This document shows, piece after piece, positions 43,155 to 51,337 of a stretch of DNA of 64,000 nt. The position numbers were made by a program, and so were the translations under genes. Below the pieces are notes generated by a model that had not been told where the DNA came from, did no database searches, and saw only the letters and a program-made list of their open reading frames with translations. Source of the DNA: Streptomyces sp. R44 (lineage in GTDB: Bacteria > Actinomycetota > Actinomycetes > Streptomycetales > Streptomycetaceae); NCBI RefSeq assembly GCF_041053105.1, contig NZ_CP163444.1, positions 496,001-560,000 on the forward strand. Reading direction: 5' to 3'. Every line of letters starts with the position of its first letter. The stretch's first letter is position 1.

Positions 43155-44696
43155 TTAACGCGGGTCGGAGATCGGCGGGGCGCTCTCCGGCAGGCGCCGC
43201 AGGGCCAGGCCCAGAAGAACCGCGGCGTACGCGATCAGGACGCCGAGCCCGGCCCACCACGGCAGGGGGAAGTAACCGGTGGAGGGCGCGTAGTGGGCGA
43301 GCACCTGCGGATACACGACGAGGGACTGCTGGGTGGCGAAGCCGGCGGCCGGGGTGACCCGTAGGAGCCACTCCGCCAGTCCGTCGGCGAGCAGCGGGAA
43401 GGAAGTCGCCACGTACGGGACCGCGATCGCCAGGACGGCGACCGGAGTCGCGAACCGGGCGCGGCGCAGCAGGGCTCCGACCGCGAAGGCGAGCACGGCG
43501 GCGAGGGCGAGGGCGGCTGCCGTGCCGACGACGACCCGCGCTCCGGTGAGCGCGGACACTACGGGAACGGGGATGCCGTTGCCCTTCAGGATCGTCACGC
43601 CGCCGGGCATCACGATGCCGATGGCGAGGAGACAGGTCACGAACGTGACGGCCCCCACGACGATCGCCTTCGCCCCGAGTTCCGCGCGGGTGACCGGCGC
43701 GCCGCCCGCGGCCTCGCGGCGGTACGCGGAGGTGGCGAACCGCGCGGCGACCACGAGGACGATGAGCAGCGCGAGGGCCAGGCCGCCGAGGGTGCGCTCG
43801 ACCGGGCGTGCGCCGTCCTCCGAGCCCGTGGGACCGATGTCGCCGGTGCCGTAGACCGTGATCGTGCCGTTCTTCTCCACCCCGCCGGCGGCCTGGAAGT
43901 ACTTCTCCCAGTCGGTCCGGTTCGCCTCGCCGACGGTCTCGCTCCTCCAGCGTGCCTGCGCGACGGCGCCCTTGAGGCCGACGTGGTCGAAGACGCCGCC
44001 CGCCTGGGTGAAGCGCACCTGTTCCGTGGCGGCGCCGAGGCCGGCGCGCTGGAGGGTCAGGTCGCCGGGAGAGGTGGCGAACAGGCCGACCTGTACGGTC
44101 TCGGGCAGCCCCGGCAGACGTGCCGTACCGACCTCCGTCCAGTGCTCTCCGTCGGCGGACTCGTGGCCGGTGACGGTGTCGCCCGACCGGGTCAGCCGCA
44201 GCCAGCGGGGGGCCTGCGCGGACACGTCGCCGCCGTTGCCGGCGCTGCCCGCGATGTCGTGGCGGTAGTCGTACTGCATGCGTACGCCGTGGCTTCCGGT
44301 GACCATGAGCGCCGCGTACGAGGATCCCTGACGGGTCCCGTCCTTGATGATGATCCCGGCCTTCGCCCAGGGCACGAGCCCGGGGACGAGCTTGTCGTGG
44401 TGCGGCGGCGGGTAGGTGATCGTGCCCTTCATGGACGTCATCCGGACGGTGATGCCGCCGTTCTCACCGAGGTCCTGGTGCATGAGGGAGAACTGGTCGT
44501 TGACGAGGGAGCCGTCCGGTGCGGTCGGGTCGGCCGGGCACAGGCCGTCGCAGGACGCGTGGTTGCCGAAGGCGTAGAGCAGGCCGAGGACGATGACGGC
44601 CAGTGCGGCGGTCGCCATGGCGATCAGCCGGCCGGGACGCCGGAAGGCGGTCCACTCGCGGTGGACCGCGTGGAGTGTCGTGTGGGTCGAAGACAT
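43155..44696 (-). CDS. Orphan ABC-2 type permease with lectin-like extracellular domain
   Basis: This 513-residue protein has one N-terminal membrane helix (MATAALAVIVLGLLYAFG), an extracellular beta-rich domain of about 250 residues (ITVRMTSMKGTITYP, AGIIIKDGTRQGSSYAALMVTG, WLRLTRSGDTVTGHESADG, as in DUF1349-like sandwiches), and five or six C-terminal membrane helices typical of ABC-2 permeases. No ATPase gene adjoins it. It may work with an ATPase encoded elsewhere. GTG 44702 is an alternative start. It is divergent from the sensor kinase gene. Confidence 0.82.
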   Translation of the reverse strand: MSSTHTTLHAVHREWTAFRRPGRLIAMATAALAVIVLGLLYAFGNHASCDGLCPADPTAPDGSLVNDQFSLMHQDLGENGGITVRMTSMKGTITYPPPHHDKLVPGLVPWAKAGIIIKDGTRQGSSYAALMVTGSHGVRMQYDYRHDIAGSAGNGGDVSAQAPRWLRLTRSGDTVTGHESADGEHWTEVGTARLPGLPETVQVGLFATSPGDLTLQRAGLGAATEQVRFTQAGGVFDHVGLKGAVAQARWRSETVGEANRTDWEKYFQAAGGVEKNGTITVYGTGDIGPTGSEDGARPVERTLGGLALALLIVLVVAARFATSAYRREAAGGAPVTRAELGAKAIVVGAVTFVTCLLAIGIVMPGGVTILKGNGIPVPVVSALTGARVVVGTAAALALAAVLAFAVGALLRRARFATPVAVLAIAVPYVATSFPLLADGLAEWLLRVTPAAGFATQQSLVVYPQVLAHYAPSTGYFPLPWWAGLGVLIAYAAVLLGLALRRLPESAPPISDPR

Positions 44697-44814
44697 GACC
44701 ACGGTTGTACGGAGGTCGCCGTGACGGGGTCCGAACCGCGTCTGTCACCTCGTTGTTAGGTGCGGCGGGGCATGCTGATGTCCGCCGGACACGGGCGGGA
44801 GAAGGGGCGAGGGC

Positions 44815-45987
44815 ATGCTGCGGGGCGGGACTGTCGGACGGCGCTTCACGATTTTGTACGCGGCGGGGTTCCTCGGCTCCGGAATCGTGCTGCTCGTCCT
44901 GACCTACGTCATGTCCGGCGTCCGGCTCTCCGCACCCGCGCCCGGAAACGTCCCCGCATCCCCGGCGAACCTCTCCGACGCACAGCAGCAGATCCGGGGC
45001 CTGCAGAACCAGCTCGCGGAGGTGCACGCCCGGCAGGAGCACCGGATGGTCGTCGCCTGGCTCCTCGCGCTGGTGGTGATGGCGGCCCTCTCCCTCCTGC
45101 TCGGTCGTCTCCTGGCCCGCCGGGTTCTGCGTCCGCTGCGGCTCATCACGGCCGCGACGCGGCGGATCTCCGCGGAGAACCTGCACGAGCGGCTCGCGGT
45201 GACCGGCCCCGCCGACGAGGTGAAGGAGCTCGCCGACACCGTCGACGGTCTGCTCGAACGTCTTGAGGCCTCGTTCGTCGCGCAGCGCCGCTTCGTCGGC
45301 AACGCCTCGCACGAACTGCGTACCCCGCTGGCAACGATCCGGGCATCGCTGGACGTGGCCGTCGCCAAACCGGAGCCCGCGGCCCAGACCCTCGCGCTCG
45401 CCGGCCGGGTACGGACCGAGCTGGACCGTGTGGACCATCTGCTCGACGGCTTCCTCCTCCTCGCCCGCGCGCAGCACGGCGCCTTCTCCGACCGGACCCT
45501 CGTGTCGCTGGGCGAGCTGGCGCGGGGGGCGCTGGGCGGCCGGGCTCCCGACATCGCCGCGAAGGGCCTGGGCGTGGACGCCGAGGCAGGAGAGGCGGCG
45601 TGGACGCGGGGCAGCGCGGTGCTGCTGTCCCGGATGGTGCAGAACGTCGTCGACAACGCGATCGCCCACAACGAGGAGAGCGGCTGGATCCGGGTCGCCA
45701 CCGACAGCGACGGCTCCGGCGTGCGTCTGGTCGTCGAGAGCGGCGGACCGGTCCTGGAGCAGGGCCGGGTGGACCGCTTGGGGCAGCCGTTCGAGAGACT
45801 CGGCGCAGCCCGTACGGGATCGGAGGGCGGTTCGGGCCTGGGCTTGTCGATCGTGGCGGCGATCGTCGCCGCGCACGGCGGCGGTCTCGTCCTGCTGGCG
45901 CGTCCGGAGGGTGGTCTGCGGGTCATGGTGACGCTTCCGTCCGCCGCCCCGGAGAATGACGCGGTGCGGGCGGGGGTGCGGGCATGA
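44815..45987 (+). CDS. Two-component sensor histidine kinase
   Basis: This 390-residue kinase has two membrane helices (about residues 11-33 and 78-97), a short extracellular domain, HAMP (LARRVLRPLRLITAATRRIS), phospho-acceptor NASHELRTPLA, N box QNVVDNAIAHN and G2 box SGLGLSIV. It is a membrane sensor that phosphorylates the response regulator encoded next; the signal is unknown. The stop overlaps the next start in ATGA. It begins in the divergent region opposite the ABC-2 permease, a possible target. Confidence 0.93.
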   Translation: MLRGGTVGRRFTILYAAGFLGSGIVLLVLTYVMSGVRLSAPAPGNVPASPANLSDAQQQIRGLQNQLAEVHARQEHRMVVAWLLALVVMAALSLLLGRLLARRVLRPLRLITAATRRISAENLHERLAVTGPADEVKELADTVDGLLERLEASFVAQRRFVGNASHELRTPLATIRASLDVAVAKPEPAAQTLALAGRVRTELDRVDHLLDGFLLLARAQHGAFSDRTLVSLGELARGALGGRAPDIAAKGLGVDAEAGEAAWTRGSAVLLSRMVQNVVDNAIAHNEESGWIRVATDSDGSGVRLVVESGGPVLEQGRVDRLGQPFERLGAARTGSEGGSGLGLSIVAAIVAAHGGGLVLLARPEGGLRVMVTLPSAAPENDAVRAGVRA

Positions 45988-46661
45988 GGGTTCTGGTCGT
46001 GGAGGACGCGCGGTCGCTCGCCGAGGTCGTCGCCGAGGGGCTGCGGGATCAGGGGATGGCCGTCGACCTGGCGCACGACGGCCTCGCGGCCGCCGCCAAG
46101 CTCGATGTGAACGCGTACGAGGTGGTGGTCCTCGACCGGGATCTGCCGGGCATCCACGGTGATGTGCTCTGCCAGATGGTCACCGGGCGGGACGACCGTC
46201 CGATGGTGCTGATGCTGACCGCGGCCGGGGCGCCCGGCGACCGGGTCAGCGGGCTCACCCTCGGCGCCGACGACTACCTCGCCAAGCCGTTCCACTTCCC
46301 CGAACTGGTCCTGCGCATCCGGGCCCTGGCCCGCCGCAGGCCGACCGCCCGCCCCCGTACGCTGCGTGCCGCCGGTCTCGAACTCGACCCGGTGCGCCGC
46401 ACCGCCGTCCGGGACGGCAGGCCGCTCGCCCTGTCGGTCAAGGAGTTCGCCGTCCTGGAGGCGCTCCTGCGCGCCAGCCCGGGTTTCCTGAGCGCGGAGG
46501 ACCTCCTGGAGCAGGTGTGGGACGAGAACGCCGATCCGTTCACCAACACGGTGACGGTCACCGTCGGCCGCTTGCGCCGGAAGCTGGGCAGCCCGCCGGT
46601 CATCACGACGACGACCGGTGTGGGCTACCGCATCGCCGACGACGCCCCCGCGGCCGGCTGA
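45984..46661 (+). CDS. OmpR/PhoB-family response regulator
   Basis: This 225-residue protein has a receiver domain with EDARSLAEV acidic pocket, phospho-acceptor Asp in VLDRDLPG, Thr in MLTAAG and Lys in YLAKPFHFPEL. The C-terminal winged helix has PLALSVKEFAVLEALLRASPG and NTVTVTVGRLRRKLG. It acts with the kinase encoded just upstream and overlapping by four bases. Confidence 0.95.
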   Translation: MRVLVVEDARSLAEVVAEGLRDQGMAVDLAHDGLAAAAKLDVNAYEVVVLDRDLPGIHGDVLCQMVTGRDDRPMVLMLTAAGAPGDRVSGLTLGADDYLAKPFHFPELVLRIRALARRRPTARPRTLRAAGLELDPVRRTAVRDGRPLALSVKEFAVLEALLRASPGFLSAEDLLEQVWDENADPFTNTVTVTVGRLRRKLGSPPVITTTTGVGYRIADDAPAAG

Positions 46662-46663
46662 GC

Positions 46664-47164
46664 TCAGTCCTCGCTCGTCGGCTGCGTGACGGTGAGCCGC
46701 TCCAGCAGGTCCGCGAGGTGTGCCTGTTCCTCCTCGCCGAGTCCGGCGAGGAGCCGGCGCTGGTTGTCGAGGTGGACCGCGATGAGTGTGTCGGTCAGGG
46801 CGACGCCCTCGGGGGTGAGGGTGATGAGGCGTCCGCGCGAGTCGGCCTCGTCGACGGTCCTGGCGACCAGACCGCGGGCTTCGAGCCGGTCGACGCGCTT
46901 GGTGATGGCGCCGGTGGTGACGAGGACGGTGCGGCTGAGTTCGCCCGCGGAGAGGGCGTAGGGCTCGCCGGTCCGCCGGAGCGCGGCGAGCAGGTCGAAG
47001 TCGCCGCTGCCCAGGCCGGCGTCGGCGAAGGGCGGGCGCAGCTGCTGGTCGAGCGTGTGGGTGAGGCGGAAGAGCCGGCCGATGACGAGCATCGGGGACG
47101 CGTCCAGATCGGGGCGCTCCCTTCTCCACTGGTCGACGATGGCTGCGATGGCGTCGGGCTGCAT
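46664..47164 (-). CDS. MarR family transcriptional regulator
   Basis: This 166-residue MarR protein has the winged helix region SAGELSRTVLVTTGAITKRVDRLEARGLV, then DSRGRLITLTPEGVAL. It is divergent from an MFS exporter gene, and two operator copies lie between them. It is likely a repressor of the exporter and of itself, released by the exported compound. AAGGTGA precedes the ATG. The gene converges with the response regulator gene at two bases distance. Confidence 0.93.
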   Translation of the reverse strand: MQPDAIAAIVDQWRRERPDLDASPMLVIGRLFRLTHTLDQQLRPPFADAGLGSGDFDLLAALRRTGEPYALSAGELSRTVLVTTGAITKRVDRLEARGLVARTVDEADSRGRLITLTPEGVALTDTLIAVHLDNQRRLLAGLGEEEQAHLADLLERLTVTQPTSED

Positions 47165-47174
47165 CTCTTCACCT

Positions 47175-47213
47175 TATCTTCCACGGATGATAAATTATCT
47201 TCCGTGGAAGATA
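47175..47213. promoter_or_regulatory. Two MarR operators with leaderless MFS promoter
   Basis: TATCTTCC-GT-GGAAGATA (47196-47213) is a perfect 18-bp palindrome; TATCTTCC-AC-GGATGATA (47175-47192) is a copy with one mismatch, 21 bp away (two turns). For the MFS gene, TTCACC (47168-47173), 17 bp, and TAAATT (47191-47196), 7 bp before its GTG, form a leaderless-type promoter covered by both sites. Confidence 0.72.
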
Positions 47214-48472
47214 CTCGCGTTCACGAGGCCGCCGCACCCACCGTCCACCGCACCGACGCCCCCTCCCCCGCCCGCCGCAGGCTCATCGCCTCCAGCCTGG
47301 CCACCTCCCTCGGCGACGGCATCTACGTGCCGCTGACCATGCTGTTCATCCACGGCCTCACCGGTCTGTCCCTCACGTCGATCGGCACGGGCCTCACGAT
47401 CGCCGGGCTCAGCGCACTGGCCTTCATGCCCGCCGCGGGCATCCTCATCGACCGCTTCGGCGGCCGCCGCGTGCTCATCGGAGTGCTCGCGCTGCGCGCG
47501 ATCGGCTTCGCCGCGTACCCGTTCGCCGACTCCTACCCCGCCTTCCTGACGATCGCCCTGGTGGTGGCCGTCGGCATGTGGGCGTCCTCGCCGAGCCAGC
47601 AGTCGCTCATCGGCGACCTCGCCCAGGGCGCCGAGCGCGACCGGCTCCTGGCGTGGGACCGCAGCCTGCGCAACGCCGGGATGGGCTGCGGCAGCCTGGC
47701 GGCGGCGGGCATGCTCGCGTGGAACGGCACCACGGGCTTCATCGTCGCCGCCGAGGTCCTGGCCGCGGTCTTCGCCGTCGCGGCCGTACTGGTCGCCCGG
47801 ATCCCCCAGGTCCGCGGCACCACCGAGCACCGGGAGACGCACGGCGGTTACCGCCAGGTCCTCGCCGACCGCCCCTATCTCCTCCTGACCACGGCCAACT
47901 TCCTCATCGCCTTCGGCTACACCGCCCAGGCCATGGCCCTGCCCGTCTTCCTCACCCGCGACGTCGCCCTGCCGGACGCCCTGGCGGGGGCGGTCTTCGC
48001 GGTCAACACCGTTCTGGTCGCGGCACTCGGCGTGCCGGCCGCCCGGCTGACCGCACGCGGCCGACGCACCCGCACGGCCGCTCTCGGCGCGCTCACCTTC
48101 GCGCTCTCGTTCGCCGCCTTCGCCGCCCTCCCCCGGCTGGTCCACGGCGCGGACGCCCTGGTCGCGGTCCTGGCGGTCGCCGCGCTCTACACCGCCGGCG
48201 AACTCGTCCACTCCGCCCCCGCCCAGAGCCTCTCCGTCCAGGCCGCGCCCGACCACCTGCGCGGCCGCTACCTGTCGGTCCACCAGCTGTCCTGGTCGGT
48301 CTGCCGCACGGTGGCACCCATGCTCCTGGGCTTCCTGCTCGACACGGGCCCGTGGCACCTGGGGGCGGTGCTCGCCGCCCTCGTCCTGACCGGCGCGGCC
48401 ATCCTCCTGTGCGCGGAACGCTCGCTGCCGGCCCACACGAACATCCCCGGAGCCCGCACGTCGCCGATATGA
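47204..48472 (+). CDS. MFS exporter under MarR control
   Basis: This 422-residue protein has 12 predicted membrane helices, including FIHGLTGLSLTSIGTGLTIAG, LIDRFGGRRVLIGVLALRAIG and motif A-like DRFGGRR between helices 2 and 3. A second half begins at LLLTTANFLIAFGY. It is probably a drug or metabolite proton antiporter. The GTG lies in the centre of a MarR operator and only seven bases after TAAATT, so the message is expected to be leaderless and repressed by MarR. Confidence 0.9.
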   Translation: MEDTRVHEAAAPTVHRTDAPSPARRRLIASSLATSLGDGIYVPLTMLFIHGLTGLSLTSIGTGLTIAGLSALAFMPAAGILIDRFGGRRVLIGVLALRAIGFAAYPFADSYPAFLTIALVVAVGMWASSPSQQSLIGDLAQGAERDRLLAWDRSLRNAGMGCGSLAAAGMLAWNGTTGFIVAAEVLAAVFAVAAVLVARIPQVRGTTEHRETHGGYRQVLADRPYLLLTTANFLIAFGYTAQAMALPVFLTRDVALPDALAGAVFAVNTVLVAALGVPAARLTARGRRTRTAALGALTFALSFAAFAALPRLVHGADALVAVLAVAALYTAGELVHSAPAQSLSVQAAPDHLRGRYLSVHQLSWSVCRTVAPMLLGFLLDTGPWHLGAVLAALVLTGAAILLCAERSLPAHTNIPGARTSPI

Positions 48473-48529
48473 GATGGACGCGGCGACCGCCCGTGCTGTT
48501 GCATCGGGAGGCGACGGGGGAGGTTCGTC

Positions 48530-50005
48530 GTGCGAGACGCGCTGCTGCTGGGACTGGCCGGGAACCCGACTCTGCCCGCCGACCTGTTCGCCCGGCTGGC
48601 GGCGGCGGGCGACGAGGACGTCCTGTACGCCCTGGCCGCGCGCGAACAGTTGACCACGGCTCAGGCCAGAACGCTGCCGGCCGCCGGCGACCCGGCGCTC
48701 ACCAGCCAACTGGTACGGAGCGGGCGGGTGCCGTGGTCCGAGATTCCCGAAAGCCATCCCCGGCGGGCAGTGGACGCGGTGGTCGGCGGAGTGGCGCCGC
48801 TGGCCCTCTGGTGGGACGCCGCCACCGATCCCGACGCCGAGGTGCGGCAGGAGGTCGCCCACGAGCTCGACGCGCCGACCGAGGTCGTCGCCGCCCTCGC
48901 CCACGACCCGGACCCCAGGGTCGTGGCGACCGCCGCCGGACACCCGCACCTCCCGCAGGAGCTGCTGCCGGGTCTCGCCCGCCACCCCAGCACGGTGGTA
49001 CGCGAGGCCGTCGCCGACAACGAGAACGCGCCCGCGCCGGTGCTCGCCGCCCTTCTCGCCGACGGCGGTCACCCGGCCCCGACCCGCTGCGGCGCCTGCC
49101 ATCGGCGGGAGGCGGCCTGCCTCGACCACGCTGCGGGGGTCCGGCGCGTCCGGCTGGCGGCGGCAGCGCATCCGGCCGTGCCGACGGCGGGACTTGCCGC
49201 CTTCCTGGACGCGCCCGAGGTCTGGACGGTCACGGCGTTCGCGGCCCGCACCGACCTGCCGGACGGCTACCTCGAACGACTCGCCGAGCACCCCGCCGCC
49301 GATGTCCGGGCCGTGGTCGCCGCCAACCCGGCCGTCCCCGAGCCCCTCCTGCGGACGCTCGCCACCGACCCGGCTGCGGACGTCCGCCGCGCCGTCGCCG
49401 AGAACCCGGCCGTCCCGCTCGACCTGCTGATCACGGTCGCGAGGCACGAGCGACTGCCCGACGAACCGGCGCCCCGCGTCGCATCCGCCACGGAGACCGA
49501 GCTCCACGCCCTCGTCACGAGTCGTGTGGCGCAGGTCAGAGCACTCGTCGCCGACCGCGCCGAGCTGCCGGCTGCCCTCGTCGAACAACTCGTCACCGAC
49601 CCGGACCCCGGGGTCGCCCGGCGGATCGCGGCGCACCCCGCGCTCACCCCCGAGCAGCTCGCCGAACTGGTGGAGCGCCACGGGCCGCCCGTCTTCAGCG
49701 CCGCCGTCCACCACCCCGGCTGCCCCGCCGCCCTGCTCCACCACATCGCGGCCTCCCCCGCCGCCGGCCGTCGCGTACTGCGGGACACAGCCCGTCACCC
49801 CGCGGCTCCCCCGGAAGCGCTGCTCCTCTGCCTGGCCGCCGAGTCCGCGGACGTACGGGAGTACGCGGCCACCCACCCGGCCCTCCCGGTAGCCGTCCTG
49901 GAGTCACTGATCGACGGCCCGGACGAGGCGCTGGCCCGTGCGGCCGCGGAGAACCCCTCGCTGCCGGAACGCCTGATGGAACGGATCACCCGGGAGTGCC
50001 TGTGA
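48530..50005 (+). CDS. Leucine-rich repeat variant (LRV) protein
   Basis: This 491-residue protein consists of about 17 LRV/HEAT-like units with the pattern NPxLPxxLLxxLAxDPxxxVRxAVA, such as ENPAVPLDLLITVARH, HPAADVRAVVAANPAVPEPL and DPAADVRRAVAENPAVP. A Cys cluster (Cys187, Cys190, Cys197 with His191) interrupts the repeats and may bind metal; the Azotobacter LRV protein has a 4Fe-4S cluster. The binding partner is unknown. GTG starts it after GGGGGAGG. It is coupled to the peptidase gene by a four-base overlap. Confidence 0.85.
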   Translation: MRDALLLGLAGNPTLPADLFARLAAAGDEDVLYALAAREQLTTAQARTLPAAGDPALTSQLVRSGRVPWSEIPESHPRRAVDAVVGGVAPLALWWDAATDPDAEVRQEVAHELDAPTEVVAALAHDPDPRVVATAAGHPHLPQELLPGLARHPSTVVREAVADNENAPAPVLAALLADGGHPAPTRCGACHRREAACLDHAAGVRRVRLAAAAHPAVPTAGLAAFLDAPEVWTVTAFAARTDLPDGYLERLAEHPAADVRAVVAANPAVPEPLLRTLATDPAADVRRAVAENPAVPLDLLITVARHERLPDEPAPRVASATETELHALVTSRVAQVRALVADRAELPAALVEQLVTDPDPGVARRIAAHPALTPEQLAELVERHGPPVFSAAVHHPGCPAALLHHIAASPAAGRRVLRDTARHPAAPPEALLLCLAAESADVREYAATHPALPVAVLESLIDGPDEALARAAAENPSLPERLMERITRECL

Positions 50006-50751
50006 AAAGTGAGCCTCCGATGTCGCCTCTCCCCCCGCGTCGACTGGCTCTCCTCGGGGGCGGCTTCTCCACCGAGGACGACGGGCTGCTCGACGACTGG
50101 GTGCTCGGTCATGTGCGCGCCGCTCGTCCCAAGGTCTGCTTCGTCCCCACCGCCAGTGGTGACGCACCGGGTTACGTCGAGCGGTTTCTCGACGCGTACC
50201 GGTCGCGCAGCTGCGTACCCAGCGTCCTCCCGCTGTTCCGGCGCGAGCTCGACGACGACGGGTTGCGCACGTTCCTGCTGTCCCAGGACGTCGTGTACGT
50301 GGGTGGGGGCAACACCGCGAACCTGCTCGCGGTGTGGCGGGCGCATGGAGTGGACCGGCTGCTGCGCGAGGCGTACGACCGGGGGACTCTGCTGTGCGGG
50401 ATCAGCGCCGGCGCCAACTGCTGGGCCGACGGCTCGCACACCGACTCCTTCGGGCCGCTGAGGCATCTGTCCGACGGACTGGGTCTGCTGCCCGGCTCGG
50501 TCTGTCCCCACTACGACAGTGAGCCGGGTCGGCGCGCGTCCTACCGGGCCGCCGTGGCGAGCGGGGTGCTGGCCGGTGGCTGGGCGGTGGAGGACGGTGT
50601 CGGTGCGCTCTTCACGGAGGGCCGGCTGACGGACGCCGTGAGCCGGGTGCCGCATGCGCGGCTGTACCGGGTGGAGCCGGACGAGGACGGTGGGGTGAGG
50701 GAATCGTCCCCCTCCGGTCGGCTCCTGGGAGTCACTCGCAGCGGTACGTGA
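50002..50751 (+). CDS. Peptidase family S51 (dipeptidase E-like)
   Basis: This 249-residue protein has the S51 fold: LALLGGGFSTEDDGLLDDWVLG, VYVGGGNTANLLAVWRAHG, the nucleophile Ser in CGISAGANCWAD and His in CPHYDSE. Dipeptidase E enzymes cleave Asp-X dipeptides; the wider family includes cyanophycinases. The GTG overlaps the LRV stop; ATG 50020 is an alternative. Its 3' end overlaps the convergent Ig-like gene by 20 bases. Confidence 0.9.
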   Translation: MKSEPPMSPLPPRRLALLGGGFSTEDDGLLDDWVLGHVRAARPKVCFVPTASGDAPGYVERFLDAYRSRSCVPSVLPLFRRELDDDGLRTFLLSQDVVYVGGGNTANLLAVWRAHGVDRLLREAYDRGTLLCGISAGANCWADGSHTDSFGPLRHLSDGLGLLPGSVCPHYDSEPGRRASYRAAVASGVLAGGWAVEDGVGALFTEGRLTDAVSRVPHARLYRVEPDEDGGVRESSPSGRLLGVTRSGT

Positions 50752-51337
50752 AGGTGCCCTCGGCCGTGTGGGTGGTGGGGGACGTGATCACCAGGCGGGC
50801 CACGGCCTGGTGGGTGCCTCGGCCCTCGAAGGTCCACAGGAGGTGGAGTCGCGCCTCGGACCGGCCGCGGGGCACGGTCTCGCGCAGCGGTGCGGAGCGG
50901 GTGCCGTCGCTGCGTTCCCAGTGGTACGTGAGGGTGCCCGGGCGGCCGTCGGTACGGACGAGGGCCTGCACGTTCGCCGTGGCGCCGCAGTCGAGCGGTT
51001 CCGCGGGGGCGGTGACCTCGACGGCCCGGACCGCGACCCGGGGGCCGTACTCGCGCCACGCGAGCAGAGCCAGGACGGCGAGCAGGATCGCGGCCGCCGG
51101 CGCGTACCGCAGGGGCCACCGGGAGCGGGGGCGGCGGGGTGGTGGGGTGCCGGGCAGGGTGCCGTGCCAGATCTGGGCCGCCGTGGGCGTGTTCTCGGCG
51201 CGTCGGGCCGCGGCCGCGGTCACCCCCGGGCCGAAGCGGAGGACTTCGCCCTCCACGCGGTCGGGCGTCGGGTCCGGTGTGGGGCCCTGGAACCAGTGGC
51301 TGCCCAGTTCGGTGGCGCTGTAGTCGTCGTCGTTCAT
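50732..51337 (-). CDS. Membrane protein with C-terminal Ig-like domain
   Basis: This 201-residue protein has a cytosolic N-terminus, one membrane helix (YAPAAAILLAVLALLAW) and an extracellular beta-sandwich domain, AVEVTAPAEPLDCGATANVQALVRTDG to TAEGTFTYRC. The same kind of domain (with two Cys, ending RRC) forms the C-terminus of the kinase gene upstream, whose stop overlaps its ATG. The two proteins may share a ligand or substrate. The family is otherwise not recognised. Confidence 0.8.
   Translation of the reverse strand: MNDDDYSATELGSHWFQGPTPDPTPDRVEGEVLRFGPGVTAAAARRAENTPTAAQIWHGTLPGTPPPRRPRSRWPLRYAPAAAILLAVLALLAWREYGPRVAVRAVEVTAPAEPLDCGATANVQALVRTDGRPGTLTYHWERSDGTRSAPLRETVPRGRSEARLHLLWTFEGRGTHQAVARLVITSPTTHTAEGTFTYRCE

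Noticed and set aside
47195..49876. 893-residue antisense frame across the MFS and LRV genes
   Set aside because: Low-complexity Gly/Arg/Glu composition typical of a shadow frame; both plus-strand genes are well supported.
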